From NCBI GenBank assembly GCA_014706295.1, contig JACSVZ010000004.1:93907333-93971332 (forward strand): 64,000 nt of DNA, written 5' to 3'. The translations under genes and the position numbers were made by a program. Positions 13,106 to 25,960 of this stretch are shown one piece after another; position 1 is the stretch's first letter, and each line of letters begins with the position of its first letter. The notes below the pieces were generated by a model, which saw only the letters and a list, made by a program, of their open reading frames with translations, was not told the DNA's origin and ran no database searches. The DNA is from Lycocorax pyrrhopterus obiensis (taxonomy: Eukaryota; Chordata; Aves; Passeriformes; Paradisaeidae).

Positions 13106-16100
13106 TAAACATTGGCAGTAAATCAAACAATATCTCACTGTGGGAAATTCTTTCAGGCAAACAGATTAGAGCAGTCCAAGGTACGTTATACAAACAGTGG
13201 TGACACTAGAGAGCTCAAAGGTCATGAGATAAAATTAGGATAAAATCGTACAGGAAAATCTCAGTGTCCTTAGTTCTTCCCCAGTTTAATCTTCACAACA
13301 GCTTGAGAAGGAAGGCAGGAATACAAATTTCAGTTGCTGTAGTTTGAGAGATGTTCTGCAAGTCAGCATTTCTGATCACATGAAGTATCGCCACAAGTGC
13401 TATTTCTATTCAAAGTAGTTGTGTTGGACACTTCCTTGCCTGTGTGGCATATAGAGGCTCAATTCTTCAAGCAGAAAAGGTGTTCAGTCTCCTACTCATT
13501 CTTCACAGCCAGGCATACAATTGTTTTATCAATAGCTGCTGTTATGAAGCTTTTGAGAATACACGGAGTGCTGCAATGTGCAGTCATCGTTATTCCATGC
13601 TTTTCTCTGTTTTAGTTCATTTAGAAAGATATTTCAAATACAGTTCTGGGAGGAAGATGGTGACATTTTCTTTATGACCAAAAATTTATCTTCAACGTTT
13701 TCCTTGTTGGAGGTTTTCTAGTTTATATACAGTTATTGACTTGCATTCAAATAGCATACAGTTCACAGAAAATTCAATATTATTAGTTAAATATAATGCA
13801 TTTTATTAACATTTTATTAACATTTTATTAGCAAAATTTGAAGCAGGAAAAAATAAAATAAATAAGGTTCTTTCCAAGAGGAAACATCAAAAATCTCTTG
13901 GTATTTCACTATCACAAACAAAATATTCTGTGTGGAATCCATACGCAAACAGTGATGTTCTGTATAATTATAACCTTCGTTTTGGTTAAGGTGATCATTA
14001 TGATGAAACCATAATTAAATTATTCTATTTTAGACAAAACTCTTACAATGAAAATATTCTTTATTTTTGAAACACTAGATTATTACGGGAAAGGGCGTCA
14101 GATATTTTCAGAAGAGATAGAAACAATATATTTGAAAAAAATAGGAAGGTTTAAAGAAGACAATTTCAAAATATTTCATGACTCACAGAAAAATACAGCA
14201 TTTTATTCTCCTTTCATCTTTTGTGCATTGTTAATCTTTATTATTCTTAGGCAACAGCAAAATGTTAATATCTGGATTTTAGTCAATGGGTTCAAAGGGA
14301 TACTATGTACTCTTTTGCCTAAAATCAAGTGAGAAGGGCATGAGAATACTTTAAGCATAACACATAAAACAAAAAAATGCATATAAACATACAAGTCATT
14401 AGGTTAAATTAGAACATTACAAAGGCTACTCCAAATCAGGCTGATTAGTGAAGGATTCAAAAGAACTCTTGTGCCAGACCTGTGACTATAGAAGGTTTCC
14501 TAACCTGACAGAATCTTTTTAAGGTCAGTTATACAAATCAGGGCCCAGAATATTTTAGCAGCATGGAGCAAAGCAACCTTGAAGTAGCCAAAAATCTGCC
14601 CCGGTGACTTAACATTAAAGAAACATACGCATTCTCTTCTGTTTGTCAGGATTTAGTCACAAAACAGATGGATTGCTTTTACTTTTATCCAGTTTTACTG
14701 AAAATATTCTTGACTTTTTTTAGTAGATTTGTTTAGGGAGCTGAATAGGAGCTATATGGGGAAACAAAATACATTTGTAACTTTCTTATTTTATGCCCAT
14801 ATAATGCAGGTTGCTTGCTTCCTTGCTTACTCTGTTCCTCTCTCCACATCTCCAGCATCTCACTGTGCCTTTAGTGGAAAATTGTGTTAACTAAATCCTA
14901 TTAATCTGATACTGGAATAAAAGTACAGTCAAAACTCAAGAGACTAATTCTGAACTATTGAATTTGATAGGAGTCTTGAAAGGAGTTTTGAGAAGTTAAT
15001 AAATATTTTCATCAATATTGTCAAATATAATAAACTGAATACTTACAAGACTGCCTTATTTAACTTATTTCTTTACTTCTTTATGTATTTATTTAATTAT
15101 TCTTCTGCTTTTGGATATTAAAAAAAGAGAATTTGGCAGATGTTGCAAGAAGAAAACTAAATGTTCCAGTTTTTTATACAGTTTTTTTACTTTAATGTTT
15201 TCTCTAATGCTAAGAAAAAAAAAAAAGCCCTTAAAGATCATTCTGTGCTGTTTTGCTACATTATTGCTTCATACATCAGTAAACTATTCAAAACCAAGTT
15301 TATTTACCTTTCCCATCTCTGGTTAGAGAGCTCAAGGTTTTAGTAAATCTCTGACCATACAGTAAAGCATAACTGAATGCTAACTCAGAATTCACTTTCC
15401 CTACTCACCACCAGTTAAATATTAGAGATTTAGAAAACACATTTGAAGCGAATACAGGAGCTAGGCAAAGGTAACTGCACAACAGCTCCTTCAGAGTCAC
15501 AGTATTGGTTGGTTAACATGGGGTGATCCTGCTGCTACATCTTGTACAGAAATTTTGAAATTTCAGAAATTTCCTTAAGCAAGGAAAGAAAGATCCCATG
15601 ACTTAGGACATTGTTCCGTCTTTTAAGTATTTACTTCCAAAACCCTATTGGAACATCAGATCAATGCTACCCAAATATTTTACTGAGATTGTTTTCTAAA
15701 CAAATTAGTTATTCTTTTTCACCTTTAGTTTTGAAACCTTTACTGGGGAAAAGGTGTTGAACAGATTAGGCACTGGTTCCTTGAGATCTTGTTACACGTT
15801 GTTGGACGGTCAAAAAAATGTGAAGGACTGGTTAATGTAGTGACATGAGAACAGAAATTCAGGTTTTATTCTCTTCTCTGATTTCAAGTCCTTCTGCAAG
15901 CTTTCTTCTCAAAATATGGGTGAGAGCTAAAAGTTCCTGAGATAACAAATACAATGTGGCTGTCATTGGTGAGTCACTAGCACACAGTTCTCCTTCTGCC
16001 AAGGTAATTAATTCCTTTGCACACAAAATGGGGGTGAGGAGGTGGGATGAAAACACAAATGACATATTTGTTAATTTGATAAGCAGTTATGTAATTTACG

Positions 16101-19100
16101 GACAGACAAATGGATTACAAAGTTATTGGGACAGACAAGGTATCAAACATTAGTACTTTGATTCTGTTTCCAAGTCCCTAAAAAAATACTATATTATCCA
16201 TTGTTCTTACAGATGGCCAGTTTTGCAAGGTGCCTTTCAGAATATTTTCTTTTTTCCTGAAATGTACCTTCAATTAGTTCCTTGAGTTAACTTCTCAATA
16301 AAACAGACTGTTTTAAATCTAGGAAAACATCTTCTAAAATTTTTATTGAGCACATTCAAAAAAGCTAATTTGCCCTCAGGTAGGAAGTAATGAGAAGACA
16401 ACCATCACAGTTACTTGCTCATTTAGCTATAGGGAAATTAAATAATTTCTAAATACCAAAGAAACTGTTTCTCCCATTGGAACATACACATCCGTGCATG
16501 TTCACGTCTACCAAAAATAATGTTAATCTTATTATACCTGATCTGGATATGCATTTTGGAGTGCTATTGATTTTCTCTATCTGACCCTCAAAGAGAGGTG
16601 AGGAAATTCATAGCCATGGCAAGATTGATTCAAAAGAAACTACTCCAAGCAGTCAGCTTTGTTTGTGTACACTAAGTTAGAATACGTCTTTAATATTCTG
16701 GGCACAAGTTTCAACTTGAATAAAACAAAACCTTGAGAAAGAGCGTGTAAATCATTCATGAACATGGCTTCTATTTTCTTTTAACTTGTAGCTATTTACT
16801 GTAAATAGGGAAGGATAATCTCTCATGTAATGTGATCACTGTCTAATTGTAATACAAAATGTGTATCTTTCAGCATATTGGGGATAATGTTGAAATTCTG
16901 TAAAGAAAAACTGAGCTAAACTAAAATATCCCTCAGAGCAAATTTCTTGAAATGCAACATGGTTTAAGTGGGTATTTAGATCTAAACAATACGAATGATA
17001 CGGAAGAAAAAAATATTACTGATTTTTTTTTCTTGGTGTTGAAAAATTCACTAGTTAATGGTAAATAATAATGACAGGCAAATGAAACAGTTTTAATTAA
17101 TAAATCAGATCAGCATTTATATTTTTAGTAACAAATACTTGATACAATGCTTCTCACAAAGCTGAATTTGATTTAGACTTGGTTTGGGAAAAGTTCTTTA
17201 ATGTGCAATGGTACTGAATGTCCAAGTATGAATAGTGTTGACATTGCCTCACATAAGCTGCGTGATGCAGCCTAAAAGACTGTCTTGAAATCAGTTCTTT
17301 GGAATATCTTGGGAGATAGAAAAGGATATCAGGTAGGATTTAAGAGAGAATATAGTGATATCGTTTTACACAACATAATGTTAAAAAAATGGAGGTGGAT
17401 CCTAAAGGAGCCATAAGAACGATTCAGAGTCTAATAAATTAACTCAGGTCTTAAGGTCATCGACATCCTATTTGGCAAAACAAACATAAAAGCTAATATC
17501 AAATCCTTAGGCAAAATGTGAGCACAGCCCATCAGGCTTTTGTGGAGAAATATAATTACCAACTGGAACATTTTCCCAAGACATGAGTTGAATTCACAAC
17601 TTTTTAAAGTCATCATAACTGAATATATCTATGGAAGATGTAATACAGTTCAAACAGAAATTACAGGTCTAATGCAGAGATTTCCAGGGATTGCTCATAG
17701 GCCTGTTTGTACAGGAAGTCAAGCCAGCCAATCATATGAGTCCCTTGGATTTTAAAGATGTATAAGTGCCAAAAATACCAACTAACTTCAGCAAGTGAGC
17801 CTTAGAACAATATTGTAGCTGACAATTATTCTAAGGGATATGTAGTTTCTTGCTTCCAAGTCGAAAAGAACAAATACTCAGTACATGCCCCTATGGCACA
17901 GGCAGCTACTACTTGAGGTTTGCTTCCTAGGGATTTTGGAAGTATTATTACGGAAGATGTTAGAGCTCTGAGTATCTGGAAGAAACCATGTAACTCTTGC
18001 CTACTGAGGATCAGCACAAAATTGAGAAGCTTCCTTTTATTTTGTAGAGATTTCATTTATAAATGCACAGTCAACTTTGAAATTCTCAGTCTGAGATTGC
18101 ATGCATTCCTTTTATTATATTGCAAATTAAGGGAGAGAATAACCTTAAAATAGTCTTGGGTTCATCCCAACAGGTAAATCTGTTTGATGTTCCAGTTCAG
18201 TATCTGCATATGGTTTTAGAATAGGAAAAACCATGCAAAATTTATACAATTATGCAGAGATATGAAATGGTAGAGGGTGGAAGTTACAAAGTAGAATTCT
18301 TGTGGGTACCTGAGCTGCAGCTGCAGTTCCATACTAAGGTGCTGAGGACTATCTGCTTTGGCACTGAAGGGGTTCCTTATTGCTCCAAAACCTTGAACAA
18401 CATTTTTGGTGTTAAACACATGCTAGGAAAATGATACAAGAAGCCCTCTTCATGACTTAAATTAATCAAGGCTCACTGTCTCATCCTCATGATAGGTGTC
18501 ACAGCGTGGCTCAAACCCAGAGAATTAAATTCTCTTTGCTCAAAGGAAAAAAAACCACAGTGATCTTAGTCATATTGATTGCTGGGAACAGTTACTGAGT
18601 GGTGTTATCTTGCCAGACCCTTTCCAGGAAGAAAGGCTGAAGAGTGAGTCAGGCAGTGTGCTAACATTAAACGGTATGGATGACTGTGACAGTGACTAAG
18701 CCTGTGTCCTGTTTCTATCTCATATAGAAACAGCCTGACTGTAGAGACCCGGTCCCAGCCTTCTCACAGACTGTGCTTGAAAAATATGTCTGTGACGTAT
18801 CTGCACGGCCTTTTAGTGACTGTTCTGTGACTTCCCAACAAGAGTTCTTTGCACAGACATTTCTGTTCCCTGTTCAGACACCCTGGTCCGGGCATGTCTG
18901 TAGTGAAGAGAGTCTGTGGACCACAACTGTGAGGAACACAATGTGACTTTCAGCCTTGGTGGCTCCTGAGATCTGTCACTTGATCAAGGTCTAGCTTCGG
19001 CTTGCTGTTGTCAGGGAACAAACTGATGTTACAGAAGGTAGAGAAGTAGTGAATATGTGAACAAATCCACAGCTTTTTGAGAATTAGGAAATATATAGGA

Positions 19101-22100
19101 TGGCATTGTCCTACAAGGCAGTACTGAGAAGGAAGAAAATGGGACTGCAAATTGAAGACCAACTAATTGAAACAGACTAGAGGCAAGATTAACCACTGGC
19201 AAAACTAAGTGAACTTTAAGTTCACCTAAACTTAAATGAACCCCTCGATTGTTTTTCTAGTAACCATGAATATATCAGGCTGATATTCTGCCTGCTCAGC
19301 ACTCTATGTCATGTGGCTAAGAGGCTTTTTATACCCTGAAACCATTATTCAGGAACTGCAACCCAAGTAATCACAGTGCATGAGTGTCATAAGAAAACTA
19401 GCACATACCGATCATATCATCACTCTTCAACTCTCAGTGGTTAGAAGCTCGTTTACTGTGTCATGTACTTGATAAGGTTTTTAAAATCTGCAATAGTTTT
19501 TGTATTCACTATGTGAAGTTATCTGGAATTTGCTTTCATTTCTCTGTAAAATCCATCAGAAATATTTTTGTTTGCTCAATCATTCTTGTCTATAATAGGG
19601 TGAGCTGCATTTAAACAGAAGATTAGCTTGGTAACTTCTTGGAATGTTGCTTTATGGTCTGTGACCATTTGGACAGTTTCTTTATACTAACAACATGCTA
19701 ATATATTAGTGCAAAAACTTTGGAGTATGCTTCAGGGTTTTTTTATTATTTTTCTTGTTAAGAATAATGAAATTTGGTACTTATATTGTAGTAAATGTTT
19801 CCAACTTTTTTTCCCCCTACATTTCTTATATAAGTGTAATGTAATATATAAGAATACAGGTTATGGCTTGTTGGAATCTTAAAGTTATGTGCGTATTTTA
19901 AGCCCAACTTTAAAGCACCAGGCTTGCAGATAGGGAGGACTATGCATCCACTCTTTCAAGAGTGAAGCCAAAATTTTCAGGTTAGCCTTTTTTTTCTGAA
20001 CATTCTGCCTGATTGCTCACAGCCACACCATAGGTACAAAACCTGGGTGTATGGACACAGGTTATTAGGAATGTGTAAGAGACAGGCTTTGATAAGGAGG
20101 AGAGACTCAGAGTATTAGTCTGATAAGTGTAATAGGTAGAAGCAGATGCACAACGTTTCACTTATCCCCATGGTACAGCCTACCTAAATCTGGCAAAGAA
20201 AATGTAGGCAAATGTTAGTTTTTTCACTCCAAGGCTGAGAGTTAGGCCAGGATTTAGCTGCTACCATCATGGAAAGAGAAAATGCCAAAGAGAGGAGGAG
20301 AACCAGAAGAAGCACCACTTCTGTGTGCTGTTCTTGCTGTCAGAGGTAAGGACAACGGAGAGCCATACTGCTGCCTTGGTTCAGTGCAGCACTTTCCATT
20401 CTCGGCATTCCCTGCAGCTGCAACACCCTCTTGGTGTTTGCAGCTCCCCGGGCTTCCCAGACTGTACCAAAGGCAAAGCAGGCAGTAAAACCTCATCCAT
20501 TTTGCTACCCTTGCAACTCTTATAACAAGGATAATTGTCTCTTTTGTCTAGGGAGCCAGGCAATATCAAATCTCTTCCTTTCTTGCAGTAGCAATAACCT
20601 AATCACATGATTTCTCAGATACCGGGGAATCATGAAATTGAGCTACTACAAGCAAGAAACATTGGAAAGCCTTGGTTTCTGTTTGGAGCTTCACTTTCTT
20701 CCATTTTTATTGTCTGCAGAACAACTAAAGCACAAGGTGCAGATTCTGTACTTGACAAGCTACACCACAAGTATTTTATTGAAACACCTCTTGGACTGTT
20801 AGAGAAAACCAGTGACAATAGCTTGGCCATTCCTCCCCCTTGCTAAGCAGCTAATTTGGTGGCTGACAGTTTGTGGAAGTCACTTCCTTTTCTTTTGACT
20901 CTCTTACCAAAGGGAAAACAGGAGGAAGAAAAAGAGTGAAGAAAGTATTAACACAAAATAAAAAATTTTTCCTCTGGGCTCAATATGGAAAACAATATAC
21001 TCACAATCTGTTGTTTCTGTTCATAAGAATTTTGCTAAGATTTCTTGTCTTTTGTGTATCATTCTTGAAAATACAACAGATCATGGAGCTGGAGATTGCA
21101 GAATATGCAGCAATCAGCAACTATGTGGTGGTTCCAGTCAGTGCTGTACATCTTCTGTGAAGACATAAAAGTCAGGACATTTGCTTATCAGCAGTAGCAT
21201 CATTACTTACTGCATCTTTTGTTGCCCCAGCTCCGTCAGCAGAAGCCAAGATTTTGCCTATGTTAACAAAATATTCAGTATTTTATGTTTGATAAATTTT
21301 AAGTTTGCTGAAAGTCTCTTTGAAGTTCAATAATTTTCATAAATGCAATTATTTTCTTTCAAGACAGAAATAACTAATACATAGTAATTAGGTATTTTTT
21401 TTAAAGAGTATAGGAAAATAAGGCTTATTAAAGATTAAAATTTTCTAATAGACTAACTAATTTTATTGGGGAAAACTCGTTTTTGGACTCAGAAATCTTG
21501 CTGACATTCTAGTGTTACCAAAAGCCTATCTACATTTGCACATGCTTGTTCACTTTTACAGGTATATTGGTTTGTTTAACAAAACATTTTATATCTCCTT
21601 ACTGACCTTACCTCTACATAAACGTATGTCTGCATTCTTGGCCTAGAAATGTGAAAAGGATATTGAACTTATCAAAAAATTAACATGAGAAAATATAATA
21701 TATTCATAAAAAAACCAAAAGCATTTGTATATAGAGATATTTACACAATCTTTTCCCTGCAGGTATACCATGAGGAAGTAATGGAACCCACTGATTCTTA
21801 GATTTTTTTTTTTAGATTTCTACCTTCCATTTTTTCTTTTATGTTGAACTTCTTGTCCCATAAGGCAGTGTTAAGGCTACTAGAACACTTTGTGTTTCTT
21901 CCTGATACATTTGGATGTCTTTTGTGCTCAGTTAAGCTGAATTTCCTGGTTTTAAAAAGCATCTCATAACAATTGCAACACTATTGGGATTTTATACTTA
22001 AAGCTAGGAATATAGAATATAGAATCATCATTTTAATTCCAATTGTTTAATTATGTCCTTATATGTAAAAAACCACCATAAAATTACTGAACAAGAGCCC

Positions 22101-22699
22101 CAGAGACAAAGTCATGATGCAGTATTTCTAATAAACTTAAAGTAATGACTTTAGAAAAGTTAAATTCCTAGTTCTCAGGAAACTTATTCCATATAAGAAG
22201 AGTACATGCCACAAGTTTAATATCAGAATGAAAGACAAGATTATATTTTTCATATAAAACAAAAAGACTGAATTCCCAATTGAATGCAAAAGAAATTCAA
22301 TCTTACCTAAGGAAACATGAACAGACACCAAAAAGCCATATATTGAATTTTAAATTTCTTGCCCATTCTCTTTACCTCTCTGCCTAGTGTTCTGCTTTAA
22401 TTGATTTACATTTCCACTGCTTTTGTCGGAGCACCAGTAAACTGCACCTTCAGCAATCAGCAATCTATTCAGGCTAAGAAAGTTTGTGATTGTTTTAAAA
22501 TACTGCACAGACTAAGTATTTCCCGTTAAGTGAAAGGCTATTTTCCCTTTCTGTATAAATCTATGACTATTGACCATCTCATAAAGGCTTCTACTATATT
22601 AAATACAACCATGACAGTGCACCAACTGAGTAATCCATTATTTTTTAACACCAATATAGGCTCTGGGGATGAATTTATTGAACTTTAAAACAGAATGTA
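13106..22699. other. Unique AT-rich non-coding DNA, no gene recognised
   Basis: No exon, RNA gene or transposon is recognised. The stretch contains an 11-bp triple repeat at 13800-13832 and homopolymer runs, for example poly-A near 15220. Somewhat GC-richer patches of unknown origin occur at about 18640-18960 and 20270-20560. The open frames, none above about 100 codons, have compositions expected of translated AT-rich DNA. Confidence 0.55.
13800..13832. repeat. Tandem repeat, 11-bp unit x 3
   Basis: The unit ATTTTATTAAC occurs twice exactly and then once as ATTTTATTAGC, head to tail. It is a small minisatellite-like tract in AT-rich DNA. Confidence 0.9.
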
Positions 22700-23000
22700 A
22701 TCAACAATCCATTTCATCTGGCTGCATAACACCCTTCTACCAATCACCCAGCGAAGCTGTCCTATTTCACTTACCCTGTCCCATTCAATGAACTGTAAGT
22801 ACGTCTTTGCCTAATGATAAGGGCACTGGGGGCCATATATAATTCAGAGGCTGCTTGAAATGCATCAGCCAACTGTCCTGATATGTTAATCCACTCACTG
22901 GAGGCTTTCATTTGATGTCTAATGTAAATCCATGTTTGTAAGCTTCAGCATCATTATCATTATTATAAAAGAAGATAAAAATGAAGCAGCAGCACTGGTA
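22700..23000. other. Possible conserved non-coding element
   Basis: This stretch has mixed composition with little repetitiveness, several homeodomain-type TAAT cores, an ATTTGCAT-like octamer neighbourhood (GAAATGCATCAG) and no long open frame. It resembles in texture the deeply conserved non-coding elements found in vertebrate gene deserts. This is an impression from base texture only; no alignment was made. Confidence 0.25.
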
Positions 23001-25699
23001 CTGATGACACCTGAGAACTGGTGTTGCATACAATGAAAGCTAGTTTGTAGAGTTCCCAAGTGCAAAAGAAATGAATGAACTTTTGCATAGCATTTCAAAA
23101 CAAAGGAATACTCTGCTAAGCTTTTCTTTAACCTAGCTATCTGCCTTTAAAAAATATCTGTCTAGTTACTAGAAATTCAGGCTATCTTGAGAAAACAACT
23201 CTCTCACAGTGGGTGATATTCAGTCATTTCACACAGTAGAGCAATAGAAAGCAGAATATATTTGCAGAAAATTTAATTTAATTATAAGCTACTATCCAGT
23301 CCGCCAAATGAAAAATTCTCCAATGCCTTTTGCACATACAAATAGGAAAGAATGAAAAATGTATCTTGCAAGAAATTTAGGTCAATCAATTTTTTACAGT
23401 CTTTTCTTAAGCTAGCCAAGAGCTTAGTCACTAATGAAACCAGTAAACAGACGATCATGTTTCTAAAATAAATTGAAAATCTCAGATGTTGGTTAAATTA
23501 AATCTATCTGTTCATATTCAATGATCAGTACAAAATTTTACAAAGTGCTGTATGAGGTAAAATGCTAGATTAATTAAAAGCAGAGCCAAAAATAGCTAGA
23601 AATATAGTCTCTGTCTCACCCCAGACTCAAAATCTGTGATTTATTTAGTCCAGCTGGTGTCACCCATCTATCAGAGCTTTCTTTGGCCTCCTGGTAGATG
23701 CAGGAGTTTGCTGATCAGAGTAGTTGCAAACTTGAGAGCGCAGATGTATTATCCTTGTTAAAGGAGGAACAGGCATAAAGGTCCTTTAAACTCTGTGCCA
23801 GTCCAGCCAAGTTTTAGTTGTGAGGGTATTGCTTTTCTTATGAACCTCACAAAGGCAGTCCTCTCAAAGGAGCTTTAAAATTGTATAGGTTGGCAGTGGA
23901 ACCCCTTCCCAATGTCATACGCTTCCATGGATAAGGTGCATTACTACTCCTTGGCATTCTCCATGCCTTATGCGAAGCAATGGGACAGCTGGTGCAAGCC
24001 TCCAAAAAAACTCAGGCTAATTCAGCTGAAGATTTTAGAGATGGGGATATTATTGATGCAGGGCAAATAAAACAGCATTTTTTAAAATTATTACTTCTTT
24101 TGCTTATGGGTAATTTTTAAAAATACCCATAAAAATAGAAAACCTTGATTGCAACCATGGCTAAATTTGTGCTTGCAGAATATTTTGGGGATTTATGTAA
24201 CATAATGGTAAAGTTGCTCTGCCTTGAAAAATTCTGTTCATATGTAGCTGCTTTTCAGAACCAACTTCAGTGCAGAATAAGACTCATTAAAACTATGTTA
24301 TAACTTAAAATAAGCAGGTGGAATGATTCATAAGGCTATAAGATATAAATTTAAATTAGGATTTAAATGATTGATTATTCAATGACCAACTGAAAATTGC
24401 CTTCAAAGAAAACTTAAAATTGCTTTATGTCAAATTATATCTTTAGTCTCCGGCACACACTGGACCAAATGTTCAGCAACATTCTCCCACTGGCAGCAGT
24501 GAACCACAATCTCTTCTCCAGTTGCCAGCAGAGGATGTGAGTTAGAGAAATTAGAGATCTGAGAGTGTGAGGAGGGAAAAAGGAAAGAAGGGCAAAGAGA
24601 CACTGATGGTGAAACTAGGCAAAAAATTCATCTGCTCTTTCCTGGGAAGTAGTTTTCCTCTCTGAGCTGGCCCTGAGGGACTATTCTAATATAAATAAAA
24701 CATAAATACTAAGTCTGAGGTTTTGTGCAGACCTTGAGGGACACCAAAAAGACAGATTAAAGAAGGAAGAGATAGCATGATAGCAGAGTGTTTGAGGCTT
24801 CTGGCTAAGATCCATGGATGGGAATGTGGATTTTGCAGTGAGCTAGTGCTGTAAATCCCACTACCTGAGCTGATCCAGCTGTAAATGAACACCTGCCTGG
24901 GCTGAGGACTTAAAGACAGCTGAATGTGACGCTAACTTCACTGCTTCTTTACTGACCTGGTGTGCTGCTGGCTACTGAATCTTATATGCCTTAATCGTGC
25001 ATGTTAGGCCAGGAGCAGCCAGAGGAATTTTGGTCACACCATTCCCAATTCCCTTCAAATTTAGCTTGCGGATTGAGAGGTGTGTTGAAAAGACATTTCC
25101 TAACGATGTCAAAGAATCAGAACATCCTTTCTTGTCTATGTACAGAAAAAAAAGAGATAAGTTCTTTCACGAATAGAGAGCCCCCAGCTGTATGGCAAGT
25201 TATTCAATTCTATGAGCAAAAATCATTCATGATAAACAGATACATTCAAACTCCTTATTGATCCAGTTCTACCTCAATGTGATAGGTATCTCTTTCTTCT
25301 GAATTTAATGGAACTTGGATTAAACTGGGAATAGATGCTCATCTGATCAGTCAGCATAAAAAAAGAGTCTGGTCTCCAGTCATAACTACCAAACAACTTA
25401 ATTTTAAGACATTGAAGATCACATACAAAATATTCCTGTATGTCCCAGGTACTTTTGCGTTAGAAGCACATTTGAAGAGAAAATTGCAATCTGCTAGCAG
25501 TCATTCCACTGCAGCAAAAAGTAGGCTAACTTCATCAAGTATGTTATTTGCTGTAAATTATTCACTCTGCAATGTTACCATGGTTACAGCTGTGTTACTT
25601 ATCCTCATATAGTTTTTTTTCTTGTAGTCATTACGCTTACACTGCAAATAGTATTTTACTTTTTTCTGATCATGCCATTTGCAATATGAATAAGAAACA
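23001..25699. other. Unique non-coding DNA, no gene recognised
   Basis: No transposon or exon is recognised. The stretch contains a near-palindrome at 24104-24132. The part at about 23620-24000 has a more even base composition than its surroundings but has stops in all frames. Confidence 0.5.
24104..24132. repeat. AT-rich near-perfect palindrome, 29 bp
   Basis: Two arms of about 14 bases (TTATGGGTA then T-rich, and A-rich then TACCCATAA) pair with a single extra A. A cruciform or small hairpin could form. Nothing nearby suggests a gene or a transposon end. Confidence 0.75.
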
Positions 25700-25960
25700 A
25701 GGTTCACAGGAACATCAATATTGATACTATATGCAGTATGGCTTAGGCACTGACATTAATGTTCCTCTGCATAAGGGCAGCATGACACTCATATAAAGCA
25801 TATGATCAACATTATTTGGCTGTTTTTTGATTTTCATACTGATGTCAATGCATAAGGTAACTAATGAAAGCATCATAAAATAATATCAACTGTTGTATTA
25901 CCATATTTGCTGTGTACATTATCATTACTGTAAAATATTGTTTTGAGGTATAATCAGAGC
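25700..25960. other. Possible conserved non-coding element
   Basis: This stretch has stops in every frame, low repetitiveness, and many short TAAT, CAATATTG and CATATG-type binding-site-like words (for example around 25800 and 25830). In texture it resembles a vertebrate enhancer-type conserved element. The call is an inference; sequence comparison with other birds or with mammals would settle it. Confidence 0.25.
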
